Translations under genes and position numbers: made by a program
Assembly: GCA_019456185.1 (NCBI GenBank)
Contig: VRUH01000005.1
Span: forward strand, 53,750 to 117,749
Length of the DNA stretch: 64,000 bases
Source of the DNA: Candidatus Glassbacteria bacterium
Lineage (GTDB): Bacteria; Gemmatimonadota; Glassbacteria; GWA2-58-10
Reading direction: 5' to 3'
Notes under the pieces: model-generated
The model's input: the letters and a program-made list of their open reading frames with translations, nothing else
What the model was told of the DNA's origin: nothing
The model's database searches: none
In this document: positions 49,540-58,698 of the stretch, in pieces
Layout of the letters: the number at the start of each line of letters is the position of its first letter
Numbering within the stretch: position 1 is the stretch's first letter

Positions 49540-50694
49540 ATGAACACACAACTGGCCGCCAGAGCGCGGAGTCTGAAGCAGTCTGAGATCAGGGCGATGA
49601 CGATCCGGGCTGTCGAGCAGGGCGGGGTGAACCTCGCGCAGGGCCTCTGCGAGCTGCCCACGCCGGATGAGGTCAAGGAGGCCGCCTGCCAGGCTATCCG
49701 CGACGACTGCAACACCTACGCTCCGCTCAACGGCAAGCCGGCCCTGAGAAAACAGATCGCGGCGATCGCGAAAACGTTCAACCGGATCGACGCAGACCCG
49801 GAGAACGAAATCACGCTCACCAGCGGAGCGACAGGGGCGTACACCTGCGCGCTGCTGGCCCTGCTGGAGGTCGGGGAGCGGGTGATCAATTTCGAGCCGT
49901 TCTACGGTTACCACGTCAACCTGCTGCGCACCCTGGGGTTCGAGCCGGTGTTCAGCCGCATGGAGCCGCCCGGGTGGGAGATCGATTTCGGTGGCCTGAA
50001 AAAGATGCTGGCCGACGGCGCCCGGGCGATCGTAATCAACACCCCGGCCAATCCCTCGGGCAAGGTTTTCTCGCGGGACGAACTGCTGAAAATTGGCGAG
50101 TTGTGTGCTGAATACGGCGCCTGGGTCATCACCGACGAGATCTACGAGTATATCACGTTCGACGGCCACGAGCACGTGAGCATGGCTTCGCTGCCCGGGA
50201 TGTTCGAGCGCACGGTGACTGTCTCCGGGTTCAGCAAGACCCTGGCGATGACCGGCTGGCGGCTGGGCTGGGCCTCGGGGCCGGCGGAGGTAATCGGCAA
50301 GATGGCCCTGATCAGCGACCTGCTCTATATCTGCGCACCCCATCCGCTGCAGGAGGGAGTCTCGCGTGCGCTGGAGGCGCTGGGGAAGGACTATTTCAGC
50401 GCCCTGGCCACCTACGACACCAAGCGCCGACTCCTTTCAGGCGCCCTGGAGAAAGCCGGGTTCAGGCCCCTGCCGTTGCAGGGAACCTATTTCATGCTGG
50501 CCGGTTACGGCGGGATCTACGGAGATATCAGCTCGACCGAAGCGATGGAGCGCCTGTTCACCGAACACAAGATCGCCAGTGTGCCGGCGGCGAGTTTCTT
50601 CTCCGGCGGCCACGACCAGAGTTGGCTGCGGCTGTGTTTCGCCGTGCGCGAGGAGAACCTTAACCGGGCCGTGGAGCTGCTGGGGAGCAGTTGA
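49540..50694 (+). CDS. Class I/II PLP-dependent aminotransferase
   Basis: 384 residues, fold type I. The PLP lysine is Lys233 in SGFSKTLAMTGWRLGW; Asn171-Pro172 and Asp199 (WVITDEIYEY) complete the cofactor pocket; the N-terminal phrase NLAQGLCELPTPDEV matches aspartate/kynurenine-type aminotransferases (subgroup I-gamma). It transfers an amino group between an amino acid and 2-oxo acid in the cytoplasm. The exact substrate is not determinable here. GAGAGGGGAGTGAC precedes the ATG. Monocistronic. Confidence 0.9.
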   Translation: MNTQLAARARSLKQSEIRAMTIRAVEQGGVNLAQGLCELPTPDEVKEAACQAIRDDCNTYAPLNGKPALRKQIAAIAKTFNRIDADPENEITLTSGATGAYTCALLALLEVGERVINFEPFYGYHVNLLRTLGFEPVFSRMEPPGWEIDFGGLKKMLADGARAIVINTPANPSGKVFSRDELLKIGELCAEYGAWVITDEIYEYITFDGHEHVSMASLPGMFERTVTVSGFSKTLAMTGWRLGWASGPAEVIGKMALISDLLYICAPHPLQEGVSRALEALGKDYFSALATYDTKRRLLSGALEKAGFRPLPLQGTYFMLAGYGGIYGDISSTEAMERLFTEHKIASVPAASFFSGGHDQSWLRLCFAVREENLNRAVELLGSS

Positions 50695-50786
50695 GCAGTA
50701 TGCTCACCTGCCAGCGTACAAGCTGTCCAGCATGGCGAATGTAGTCAGCAGTACGTGTAAGAAGTTTTCGATTGATGCTTAAAGTA

Positions 50787-51827
50787 TCACATGTCTTCCC
50801 ATTCTTCATCGATTCGGACTGCTTTTGATCTACACTTATTAAAAATTGTATGAAATGTAACCGATCCTTTTGGGGATGTGAATAAGAAGCAAGATGGTCC
50901 TGACATGCCTTGATCTGGTTGGACTGTTGGAGGTAGATTTGCTATTTCAGTGGAGAACACACTCAGATTGGTACCTATTCCAAAACAGGCCCTGTTTATG
51001 GCATATTCATCCCAGTATAGTATACTAAGGAAAAACAGTTTAAATTGATTTGTCGGATCGGCAAAATACCAACCCTCGCCTTCAATAAATACTTCATTCC
51101 AGCCATGTGAAGTAATCGAATATTGAAATCTTTCTTTTTCTGATATGGGTAGTGTTATTCCATAAATTGAGCGGGCAGGTATTCCGACTGAACGACATAG
51201 CGCTGTCAGAAGGTTTGCTTTATGTCCACAAACACCTGATTTATTTTTAAGACATTCAAGTGCGCTCCTGGATGAGGAAGATATGATTCCTGCATAATCT
51301 ATTTCGTTAAATACATATTTGAATAAAGCTCGCACCTTTTCCCTCGGGTTATCAATCCCTGAAACGATTCCCTCAGCGGTCTCGCGAATCATTGCGTTAT
51401 CGGACTCGATCTCAGGTTCCGGAAGCAAATCTGAGGAAACTACAACCTGATCGCGCCATTTGTCTGTTTTCCTGATCTTTAATTTATAGCTATATACGAC
51501 TTCAAGTTCCTCTCCAGGGGCAACAGACTCAAAGCCGCGTACTTTAAAGCGATTGTTACCAGCTGTTACGACATCCAGGGACTCTGGTTTGATATCTTGC
51601 AACTGTGCTTTCTGCCTAACATTGTTTAGAGGTATTTGGATATATAATTCTTGAGGTGTTAAAGCAGAATCGGCTGGATTAAACACAACTATTTTTTGCT
51701 CAACATTATAGGCACCGTATTCGGGTGGATGGGACAACTCCCACCACGCTCCCACAACTATTACAACAATAAATGTAGCAACGATGGAAGCGAATACGAT
51801 CAGTGTTCTCTTTAATATTTTTTTCAT
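50787..51827 (-). CDS. Membrane-anchored transglutaminase-like protein
   Basis: 346 residues. One N-terminal membrane helix (about 8-28), a beta domain (40-130) and a transglutaminase-like core (about 145-265). The catalytic triad is visible: Cys200 (KSGVCGHKANLL), His241 (SITSHGWNEVF) and Asp257 (WYFADPTN). Bacterial relatives are papain-fold peptidases or amidases rather than crosslinkers. It is probably outside the membrane. It is the last gene of a block beginning with an ECF sigma factor, after a 160-base gap. Codons are A/T-richer than in the flanking aminotransferase gene. Confidence 0.8.
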   Translation of the reverse strand: MKKILKRTLIVFASIVATFIVVIVVGAWWELSHPPEYGAYNVEQKIVVFNPADSALTPQELYIQIPLNNVRQKAQLQDIKPESLDVVTAGNNRFKVRGFESVAPGEELEVVYSYKLKIRKTDKWRDQVVVSSDLLPEPEIESDNAMIRETAEGIVSGIDNPREKVRALFKYVFNEIDYAGIISSSSRSALECLKNKSGVCGHKANLLTALCRSVGIPARSIYGITLPISEKERFQYSITSHGWNEVFIEGEGWYFADPTNQFKLFFLSILYWDEYAINRACFGIGTNLSVFSTEIANLPPTVQPDQGMSGPSCFLFTSPKGSVTFHTIFNKCRSKAVRIDEEWEDM

Positions 51828-51989
51828 TTGATGTTCCCTTCATTAATTTGATATCTCCGCACTGCAGTAATCTTGTGCCAGTAACTGATCACGGGTATTC
51901 AGTTCCGATTGCTTAATCAGGTTGAGTTTCAGTACTGACGCCCGGTTGAGTCCTCTCAACCAGGCGCTACGTCTGATGTACAAATATAA

Positions 51990-52526
51990 TTATGCAAGAG
52001 GTTGGGCGGTTACTTGTCCCTGTTCACCCCGGCGGCTATACATCAACCAGCCGAGAATCAGCAGTGCCACGCTTGATGTTATGAACGCCGCAAACAGCAT
52101 AAAATGTATCGACCATCCCATAGTAAAAGGCGGTAGCTGTGAAACTTCGAACTTGTAACTGCCGATAACACTTTTCTCGATCACATCGATCTTAAATGAT
52201 TTTCCCGCTTTGAAAGGAGTGTCTTTTACAGGAAAATAGCATGTAAAATTACCCGCCGCACCCATAGTGTTTAGGTATTTACCCTTGTCATCGTAAAGTG
52301 CAATATCCACTCTGCCCTGCTTAAAATTGGATGAGAGCCGGTAAAACAAGTTGCCGGAATCCCGGACGAAGTCCAGTGAATAAGGTTTGCTGGTTGAACT
52401 TGCTTCGCTGTGCTCCGCGGTAACTGTCCGGATGACTAAAGGCTTCATCCTGCCATGGATAATCAGGGACTGCAGAGACAGGAGTGAGATCAATACCAAC
52501 GTGATAATTACAGTCGTTTTATACAT
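51990..52526 (-). CDS. Two-helix membrane protein, unknown family
   Basis: 178 residues: an N-terminal membrane helix (about 5-24), an extracytoplasmic beta-rich domain (30-130, with DSGNLFYRLSSNFKQGRVDI) and a second helix (about 140-164) before a short charged tail. It lies between the putative anti-sigma-type membrane gene and the transglutaminase-like gene on the same strand. The exported middle could sense or contact envelope material. No family recognised. Confidence 0.7.
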   Translation of the reverse strand: MYKTTVIITLVLISLLSLQSLIIHGRMKPLVIRTVTAEHSEASSTSKPYSLDFVRDSGNLFYRLSSNFKQGRVDIALYDDKGKYLNTMGAAGNFTCYFPVKDTPFKAGKSFKIDVIEKSVIGSYKFEVSQLPPFTMGWSIHFMLFAAFITSSVALLILGWLMYSRRGEQGQVTAQPLA

Positions 52527-52597
52527 CGGATCGCTCCTTGCAAGGATAATAGAAATTTGAGATCATGCTTCAACAGATACCGTTTCTTTATGTACCT

Positions 52598-53140
52598 TCA
52601 CTGTCCTGGCGGCATTTCAGCTAGCCTGTACTCCTGTTTAAGAAGCTGTTCACGATAATTCAATTTTGACTGCTTTATCAGGTTGGCTACCATTTTGGCT
52701 ATACCCAGCACAAGTATAGCAGTTCCCAAGGTGGCAAAAATGGGATTGTCCGTTCCACTGGTCAGCATCACAGCCCAGGCTCCGATGCAGCCGTAAAAAA
52801 TGATACCCGCTGCAATGTTGCCATGAGTCCTGTATTTATAGACTCCCTTGATGATGACCATGGTCCCCAATATGCTCAGTGAAATTAATGCCACACCAAG
52901 AATACCTGCAAAAAGTCGATATATGTCGACTATGGTCGGATTGTAAATGACCTGGAACAGGCATCTCAGGCCGATTATGTACAGGATTGCAACTTTAACG
53001 ATGTCTAAAACTTTTCTACCGCCTTCAATTTTAACTTCCAGCATGTCGTCCAGCTCCTTCCGGTATTTTTCCTGCAGATCGGGGTTTAGACTTTGCTGGG
53101 AGAGCAGCCTGTCGGCGAAATTCATCTCACGATCAGCCAT
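52598..53140 (-). CDS. Four-helix membrane protein coupled to ECF sigma
   Basis: Start at the ATG behind GGAGGGGGCGCCG; it overlaps the sigma-factor stop by eight bases, giving 180 residues. An N-terminal cytoplasmic helix region (1-45, MADREMNFADRLLSQQSLNP) is followed by about four membrane helices. Genes overlapping an ECF sigma often encode the anti-sigma factor; here the cytoplasmic head is short and no zinc-anti-sigma HxxxCxxC motif is present. It could be a non-canonical anti-sigma or only an operon partner. Confidence 0.7.
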   Translation of the reverse strand: MADREMNFADRLLSQQSLNPDLQEKYRKELDDMLEVKIEGGRKVLDIVKVAILYIIGLRCLFQVIYNPTIVDIYRLFAGILGVALISLSILGTMVIIKGVYKYRTHGNIAAGIIFYGCIGAWAVMLTSGTDNPIFATLGTAILVLGIAKMVANLIKQSKLNYREQLLKQEYRLAEMPPGQ

Positions 53141-53693
53141 CGGCGCCCCCCTCACGCTCCAGGATTTTCTTCAACGCCCGCTTTGCATAATGCATGCGAG
53201 ATTTGATCGTACCCGCCGCCAGTCCTAGGATAACTGCTATTTCTTCTATCGAAAACTCTTCGAGAAAAAACAGGGTCAGCGCCTCACGGTGAGCCAGGCT
53301 CAGCTCGGCCAGCCCCCGGTGGACCAGCTCGGCGTTCTCGAAGCGGAGGTCGTTATCGTTCTCCACAATCGGGTCCGTATCACCATCTGTTTCCCTGGCT
53401 GATAAATCCCTGTCGTTTCGCCTTAGATGATCCAGGGCAGTGTTGCGCGCTACCCGGTAGAGCCAGGCCGTGAGAGTGCCGGTGTTTTCCAGCTTACCCA
53501 GGCCGCCGAGCACTTTGACCCAGGTCTGCTGCAACAGGTCCCAGGCGTCCTGCTCGTTGTCCACAAACCGCCGCAGGAAATAAAACAGCTTGTCCTCCCA
53601 GAGAGCTGCCAGTTCGGAGAAAGCTCCCCGGTCGCCCTTGCGGAAGCGGATTACCAGCAGCTCACTGTGAATTGTGCGGCGGTCTCTTTGCAA
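53133..53693 (-). CDS. ECF-family sigma factor
   Basis: 186 residues. Region 2 (about 25-95: FLRRFVDNEQDAWDLLQQTWVKV, then TLTAWLYRVARNTALDHLRR) and region 4 (about 120-175: LAHREALTLFFLEEFSIEEIAVILGLAAGTIKSRMHYAK) are complete; regions 1 and 3 are absent, as in RpoE-type sigmas. The start is a TTG six bases after AGGGA. An ECF-type promoter lies just upstream, so it probably drives its own operon, including the membrane proteins and transglutaminase-like gene. Confidence 0.93.
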   Translation of the reverse strand: MQRDRRTIHSELLVIRFRKGDRGAFSELAALWEDKLFYFLRRFVDNEQDAWDLLQQTWVKVLGGLGKLENTGTLTAWLYRVARNTALDHLRRNDRDLSARETDGDTDPIVENDNDLRFENAELVHRGLAELSLAHREALTLFFLEEFSIEEIAVILGLAAGTIKSRMHYAKRALKKILEREGGADG

Positions 53694-53721
53694 GCGTTAT
53701 CCCTGGAATGGTTTCATTTAA

Positions 53722-53749
53722 AAGACGGAAATCAAGACGTCAGGGTTCA
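53722..53749 (-). promoter_or_regulatory. ECF-type autoregulatory promoter
   Basis: On the minus strand TGAACC, 16 bases, CGTCTT. A GAAC-type -35 and CGTC-type -10 at 16 bp spacing are the signature of ECF sigma promoters. The expected start of transcription lies about 20 bases before the TTG of the sigma gene. Confidence 0.6.
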
Positions 53750-53843
53750 ATCTAATTGTTGGATTTTTGAGCCATTGGATGGGAGGTCACTTATTCGGAA
53801 AAAGATAGTGCCGGTACATTTGTTTCAGCCGGGAGGTTTTCAG

Positions 53844-55238
53844 CTACAGACTCTCCAGCACCTCGCGGGCGAAATCCTGCAGGCTGCTGTCGCGGGCGCC
53901 GAGAACCAGAACAACATCGCTGGAAGAGGCCTCAGAGGCAATAAGCTGCAAAATATCCGCGCGGCGCTCGAAATAGCGGGCGTCGCGGCCATTTGTGCGT
54001 ATGTCATCGGCGAGCTCGCGGCTGGAAATATCCCTGGTTGCTGTCCCGCCGGCGTAGTAGATCTCCGGCAGGATCAGGAGGTCGCGCTGGCGAAGGCAGC
54101 GGCTGAACGTCTCGATCAGCTCGTCGCGGTGAAAGCGGGTGGGGCCGTAGCCGTGGGGCTGGAACACCACAAGCAGCCGCCCCAGCTCCGGCCACTGGTC
54201 GAATACGCCCAGGACCGCCTCGATCTTGGCCGGGTTGTGCGCGAAATCGTCGATCACTTGCACTCCCTTGCGCTCACCCACGAGCTGGAACCGGCGCTCG
54301 ACCCCGCGGAATTCCGGCAGCGCCCTGGCGAATCTGTCACGCTCCCCTCCCAGCGCCTCGACCGCGGCCAGCGCGCCCAGCACGTTGTAGACGTTGTACA
54401 GCCCCGGCAACGGGTTTTTTACCGTGGTATCGCCGACCGTGAATTCCGAACCGAAAGTACGCAGGGAGATATTTGTGGCCCGGATATTAGCCCGGTCGTT
54501 TTCGATCCCGAACAGGATTTTCTCCGCCGGGGCGGCGGACAGATCGAGCCGCATGGTGTTGGGGCAGTCGGCGTTGAGCGCGAGCGCCCCGGAGGTATTG
54601 GCGCAGAATGCCTGGAACATCGGCAGAAGTTTGTCCAGCTCGTGGTGGTCCCGGTCGATATTGAGCACCACGCCGACCTCGGGAGTGTAACCACTCACCG
54701 TGCCGTCGCTCTCGTCGGTCTCGGCCACGTAAAGATCGCTGTCGCCGGCGAGGCAATTGCCAGTGGTCGGGCCGCCGATAAAGTTCACCGGGGCGGCTCC
54801 GCCGATAAAATTGGGACTGAAACCGAGTTCGGCCAACACCCAGGCGGCCAGACCGCTGGAAGTGGATTTCCCGCTCGTGCCGGCGAAACACACTCCCCGA
54901 TGGGAGTTGACAATCGCCTGGAGCAGCTCCGGGCGGACGATTACCGGGATGCCGAGTTCAGCGGCGCGGGCGAAGTCCGGCGTATCAGGCTCCACCGCGG
55001 CCGAGACAACCACCGCGTCCAGGCTGTCGGTTACGCCGGAGCCGTCCTGGGGAAACAGCGCGATATTCTGGGATTCGAGTCTGGCGAACAGTGCTGGATT
55101 GCCGCCGCGGTCGCGGTTGCGGTCGCTGCCGCTTACCTTGGTCCCGCCGCCGGCCAGCAGCTGGGCCAGCGCACTCATCCCGCTGCCGCCGATTCCGCTG
55201 AAAAATATATTCTGCAGTTTGTCCAGTTCGAGACTCAT
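53844..55238 (-). CDS. MurC-like Mur ligase
   Basis: Start at MSLELDKLQNIFFSGIGGSG, giving 464 residues; the longer frame belongs to the end of the transporter gene in another frame. All three Mur ligase domains are present: N-terminal GIGGSGMSALAQLL, central ATP loop GTSGKST and ETDESDGTV, and C-terminal RRFQLVGER, DDFAHNP. The ATP loop of MurC/Mpl normally reads GTHGKT(T/S); here His is Ser. It is not in a mur-fts cluster but follows an SSS transporter by 13 bases. It may be a secondary MurC- or Mpl-type enzyme for cell-wall recycling. Confidence 0.75.
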   Translation of the reverse strand: MSLELDKLQNIFFSGIGGSGMSALAQLLAGGGTKVSGSDRNRDRGGNPALFARLESQNIALFPQDGSGVTDSLDAVVVSAAVEPDTPDFARAAELGIPVIVRPELLQAIVNSHRGVCFAGTSGKSTSSGLAAWVLAELGFSPNFIGGAAPVNFIGGPTTGNCLAGDSDLYVAETDESDGTVSGYTPEVGVVLNIDRDHHELDKLLPMFQAFCANTSGALALNADCPNTMRLDLSAAPAEKILFGIENDRANIRATNISLRTFGSEFTVGDTTVKNPLPGLYNVYNVLGALAAVEALGGERDRFARALPEFRGVERRFQLVGERKGVQVIDDFAHNPAKIEAVLGVFDQWPELGRLLVVFQPHGYGPTRFHRDELIETFSRCLRQRDLLILPEIYYAGGTATRDISSRELADDIRTNGRDARYFERRADILQLIASEASSSDVVLVLGARDSSLQDFAREVLESL

Positions 55239-55251
55239 CCCGTTAGATCCG

Positions 55252-56706
55252 TTAAGCAGTTTTGTTTCGTGAGCTGACTGTAAAAAACCTGTCGAACAGC
55301 AGCGCCGCAGCGACCGTGATCGAGCAGCCGACGAACACGTTCCAGGTCCAGGCAAGAGAGGTGAACGCCAGCACAAGCGCTATGCCGGCAACCCCGCAGG
55401 CCGCCCCGAAAATCACCGGGCGCTGGCCTTTGATCGGGGAGAACAGGCCGAGCAGGAACAGAGCCAGCAGGGGGCCGTAGGTGTAGCTGGCTACTTTCAG
55501 GCCGGTCTCCAGCACCGAGCCCCACCCGCCGGCCATCAGGGCCACACCGGCCAGGGCCGCGCCCCAGAACACCGTGAACGCCCGGCTGAGCCCCAGGTAG
55601 TTCTCACGGGGCCGATTGCCGCCGCTCAGCGGCCGGATAACATCCATCACGGTGGTGCTGCTCAGGGCCTGGATTCCCGAGTCGAGCGTTGACATCGCCG
55701 CCCCGAACATCGAGGCCACCACCAGCCCGGCGGCTACCGGCGGGAAGTGGTTGATGATGAAATGCAGGAAAATCCGGTCGGGGTTTTCGAAGGCGACCGA
55801 CGGGGGATTGAGCTGGTAATAGTAGTAGAGCAGCACACCGATCACCAGGAACAGCAGGAACTGGGGGATGATTATCACCCCCGAGCAGATCAGCGCCTTC
55901 CGGCCCTGGCTCAGACTGCGGCTGGTCAGCAGCCGCTGGGCCAGCATCTGGTCCGTGCCGTGGGAAGCCATCCCGTGCACCGTCCCGCCGATCAGCCCGG
56001 CCCAGAGCGAATACATGTCGCCGGGGTCGAACCGGAGGTCGAACAGGCGCAGCTTGCCCTCGGCCGCCGCCGTGGTGAACACTTCGCCCGCGCCGCCGGG
56101 AAACATTCCGACCAGCAGCCACAGCGCCAGCACGCCGCCGCCGAGCATGATCGCCGCCTGGAGCACATCGGTCCAGATCACCGCGCTGATCCCGCCGGCC
56201 CAGGTGTAGATTATCGTCACGACCGCCAGCACCACGATCGCCCAGGCAACCTGTTCGAGGCCCAGCACGGCCGCCAGCACCAGCGCGCCGGCGTACAGCC
56301 TGACTCCACTGCCCAGCACCTGGGTGACAAAGAACAGCCCGGCAGCGATTCCCCTTACCGCCCCGCCAAATCTGTCGGAGAGGAAACTGTAGACCGTGTA
56401 CGTGTCCCGTTCCAGAAACGCGGGCAGGAACCAGGCGGCCAGCAGAATCCTGGCCAGCAGGAAACCCAGGGCGAGCTGGAGGAACTGGAGGTCGCCGGCG
56501 TAAGAGAGCGCGGGCACGCCGATAAAGGTGAGCACGCTGGTTTCGGTGGCGACCACCGAGAGACAGATCGCCCACCAGGGGATGTTACGGTTGCCCAGGA
56601 AATAGGCCCGGCTGTCGGTCTGGAACCGGCTGAGCCAGATGCCGAATCCGGTAATGACCGCCAGGTAGATCAAGATCACCGTGATGTCGACTGCCGAAAG
56701 TCCCAA
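55252..56706 (-). CDS. Sodium:solute symporter (SSS family)
   Basis: 484 residues with about 13 membrane helices. Family features are the start GFGIWLSRFQTDSRAYFLGNRNIPWWAICLSVVATETS and, later, HGMASHGTDQMLAQRLL and FGAAMSTLDSGIQALSS, the sodium-binding region. It imports a solute with sodium; sialic acid, sugar and amino-acid carriers belong here, and the substrate is not evident. With the MurC-like ligase 13 bases downstream, uptake of an amino sugar or muropeptide fragment is a reasonable guess. Confidence 0.9.
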   Translation of the reverse strand: MGLSAVDITVILIYLAVITGFGIWLSRFQTDSRAYFLGNRNIPWWAICLSVVATETSVLTFIGVPALSYAGDLQFLQLALGFLLARILLAAWFLPAFLERDTYTVYSFLSDRFGGAVRGIAAGLFFVTQVLGSGVRLYAGALVLAAVLGLEQVAWAIVVLAVVTIIYTWAGGISAVIWTDVLQAAIMLGGGVLALWLLVGMFPGGAGEVFTTAAAEGKLRLFDLRFDPGDMYSLWAGLIGGTVHGMASHGTDQMLAQRLLTSRSLSQGRKALICSGVIIIPQFLLFLVIGVLLYYYYQLNPPSVAFENPDRIFLHFIINHFPPVAAGLVVASMFGAAMSTLDSGIQALSSTTVMDVIRPLSGGNRPRENYLGLSRAFTVFWGAALAGVALMAGGWGSVLETGLKVASYTYGPLLALFLLGLFSPIKGQRPVIFGAACGVAGIALVLAFTSLAWTWNVFVGCSITVAAALLFDRFFTVSSRNKTA

Positions 56707-56820
56707 GCGGCTTCCCGGGTTGGGGGTTGGAGCGGTATGAATGACGTGGGTATAAATATGGGGCGGCAGCGGACGGGCGCAATATTATTCGCAAGAACTG
56801 ACCGACAAGTGGATGGGGGC

Positions 56821-57153
56821 TCAGGCCTGCTTGGTCTGCTCGATATTCTTGGAGGAGGGTTTCTCGCGGTAGGCCTTGATCAGCGACTGGTAGGTTTCGA
56901 GAAAGCTGTCCAGGGCCTCGAGAATGTTTTCGATTTCCCGGACCTTGAAATCGACGATACAGTCGCGGCGGAACTCGTAGTTGCCGTACTTGGTGAAAAT
57001 ATAGTCGAACAGCAGGCGGATCGTGGCCAGCTTGTCATGGACGTCATCGCTGAAATTGACCACGTACTTGGAGGATTCGAGATTGACCATGGCTTTCTGC
57101 AGGTCAAGATACGCTTTCTGGCTGTCGGCCATGTCCCGCTCGACCTTCTTCAT
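56821..57153 (-). CDS. Small helical protein of unknown function
   Basis: 110 residues, almost entirely charged alpha-helix with no signal peptide; segments MADSQKAYLDLQKAMVNLES and IENILEALDSFLETYQSLIK suggest coiled coils. GGAGATGCC precedes the ATG and a sigma-70-type promoter lies 45-70 bases upstream. No family recognised. Confidence 0.7.
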   Translation of the reverse strand: MKKVERDMADSQKAYLDLQKAMVNLESSKYVVNFSDDVHDKLATIRLLFDYIFTKYGNYEFRRDCIVDFKVREIENILEALDSFLETYQSLIKAYREKPSSKNIEQTKQA

Positions 57154-57196
57154 GGCATCTCCAACTGAATTATATATAATGCAACAACCATATTCT

Positions 57197-57224
57197 AATA
57201 TACTAAGATAATTGTTGCTGTCAA
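57197..57224 (-). promoter_or_regulatory. Sigma-70-type promoter of helical protein gene
   Basis: On the minus strand TTGACA (57219-57224), 16 bases, TATATT (57197-57202). Confidence 0.5.
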
Positions 57225-57495
57225 GTTCCCCCGGCTCTTTTCTCTCTTAGGTTATACACTAAAGCAGTCTCGCTGACAACCTATTTTTTTCAGAGCGCGG
57301 CCGCAGGCAATTCCCGTTTTACCGGTGTTTGCGGCCAAGTGATTGGAACATCAGGTGTTGCATTGCAGAACCTTGGCAGGAGCGGATTGAAGGAAGTTGA
57401 CAGGAGAGTTCAACCCGGGGGCCGGACAAGAAAAGACCGCCGGAAACCGGCGGTCTTTTACTTGATTTATCGATCCGGCACAGGCGGGGTGAAAA
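57225..57495. other. Intergenic region with terminator
   Basis: Between two minus-strand genes. Apart from the promoter at 57197-57224 and the terminator at 57434-57459 I see no frame or signal. Confidence 0.5.
57434..57459 (-). terminator. Intrinsic terminator after zinc-ribbon gene
   Basis: AGACCGCCGG-AAA-CCGGCGGTCT with T-runs on both strands; perfect 10-bp arms. It follows the zinc-ribbon gene on the minus strand. Confidence 0.85.
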
Positions 57496-57714
57496 TCAGC
57501 CCGGCAGCATGACGAGTTCGTGCTCCGGGCCGCAAAAAGCCGGCTGGGGTATACCGGCCGACACCACCGCCGGAGCAAGCTCAGCACTCTGGGTGAAAAA
57601 AGTGGTGGAGCAGTGTTTGCACACCATGCTGCGATATCCGTGCGAGGCGGCGCCCTCAAAAAACGTGTCGAAACTTTCTGCCTTCAATGCCCCCAGATCA
57701 CAGAATTTGCACAT
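57496..57714 (-). CDS. Small two-CxxC (zinc-ribbon-like) protein
   Basis: 72 residues: MCKFCDLG at the start and MVCKHCSTTFF at residues 30-40 form two CxxC knuckles (Cys2/Cys5, Cys32/Cys35), the pattern of a small zinc ribbon. A fifth cysteine is at 61. GGAGGTATA precedes the ATG. Unknown function; such proteins may be regulatory or metallochaperone-like. Confidence 0.7.
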   Translation of the reverse strand: MCKFCDLGALKAESFDTFFEGAASHGYRSMVCKHCSTTFFTQSAELAPAVVSAGIPQPAFCGPEHELVMLPG

Positions 57715-57879
57715 TATACCTCCACTCGATAGAATTTTTTCGTAAATAAGCCTCCTGATTAATTAATCGACCCGGGTGGAGATGGACTTTAATAAAAGGA
57801 ATGGAGCAACCGGCCGGGTGAGTTTGTTAAGTGGAGCCGATAAAAGTGCTGCGGAGACAAAGCCGGCTTGAGAGGAGCG

Positions 57880-58608
57880 TCAATCGATTATTACACCGAT
57901 TCGCTCGAAGCGGGGCAGGAACATCCGGCGGTTCCAGCTGAAATAGAGGATCACCGGCCGTCCCTTGATCAGCTCCTCGGAGACGAACCCCCAGTAACGG
58001 CTGTCGCTGGAGTAGTCCCGGTTGTCGCCGAGGCAGAAATAATGGCCCTCGGGAACGTAGAGCGGACCGAAATTGTCGCGGGTGGGAGCGTAGTTGCCGC
58101 CGTGACGGCGATGTCCTTCCTCGGTGAGGTAGTTCCGCTGCCAGGCAAACCGTGAACTGCCCGAACTTCGTCCCCGGGAACGCTGGATATTCGGGTCCGC
58201 GTTCTGGACATATGCCTCGTCCTGCTGAACTCCGTTGAGATAAAGCACCTTGTCATGCATCTCCACCGTATCTCCGGCAACCGCCACGCAGCGTTTGACA
58301 TAATCCAGGGAGCGGTCGAGAGGGTACTCGAAAACCACGATATCCCCGCGCTCGGGAGAATCGTAGCCCGGAATCCGGAAACTCGGCAGCTCGGTGCCGA
58401 CAAACGGGATGCGATGAGGAGTGCTGGCGCCGAAGGCCAGCTTGTTGACCAGCAGGAAGTCGCCGACCAGCAGCGTTTTCTCCATCGATCCGGTCGGGAT
58501 CTTGAACGCCTGGACCAGGAACGTGCGGATAATCAGGAACAGCAGCAGAGCCAGCCCGATACTTTTAGCCCATTCTTTCAATGCGAAGGAACTCCGGATA
58601 ATTTTCAA
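57880..58608 (-). CDS. lepB: Signal peptidase I, copy 1
   Basis: 242 residues. One N-terminal membrane helix (about 14-33) precedes the catalytic serine Ser41 (IPTGSMEKTL) and general-base lysine Lys105 (LDYVKRCVAV); GDNRDYSSDSRYWG completes the S26 signature. It removes signal peptides of secreted proteins on the outer face of the inner membrane. A second copy is encoded on the other side of the sigma gene, about 60% identical by eye, which suggests a local duplication. An insert of about 20 residues (NIQRSRGRSSGSSRFAWQRN) differs between the copies. Confidence 0.95.
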   Translation of the reverse strand: MKIIRSSFALKEWAKSIGLALLLFLIIRTFLVQAFKIPTGSMEKTLLVGDFLLVNKLAFGASTPHRIPFVGTELPSFRIPGYDSPERGDIVVFEYPLDRSLDYVKRCVAVAGDTVEMHDKVLYLNGVQQDEAYVQNADPNIQRSRGRSSGSSRFAWQRNYLTEEGHRRHGGNYAPTRDNFGPLYVPEGHYFCLGDNRDYSSDSRYWGFVSEELIKGRPVILYFSWNRRMFLPRFERIGVIID

Positions 58609-58698
58609 ATGAAAAAGCGGGCGCCGGCCGAAGCCGGTCCCGCCTGGCGATAATGCGATCTAGCTCAGCGGTCCGTCGATACCCTGCCCGGTCAGTCG

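Noticed and set aside
53427-55277. Long plus-strand frame of 616 codons
   Set aside because: Antisense of the sigma factor and MurC-like ligase genes, which have clear motifs; the antisense frame has none.
55747-57168. Plus-strand frame of 473 codons
   Set aside because: Antisense of the SSS transporter; Arg/Gln/His-rich low-complexity peptide typical of GC-rich shadows.
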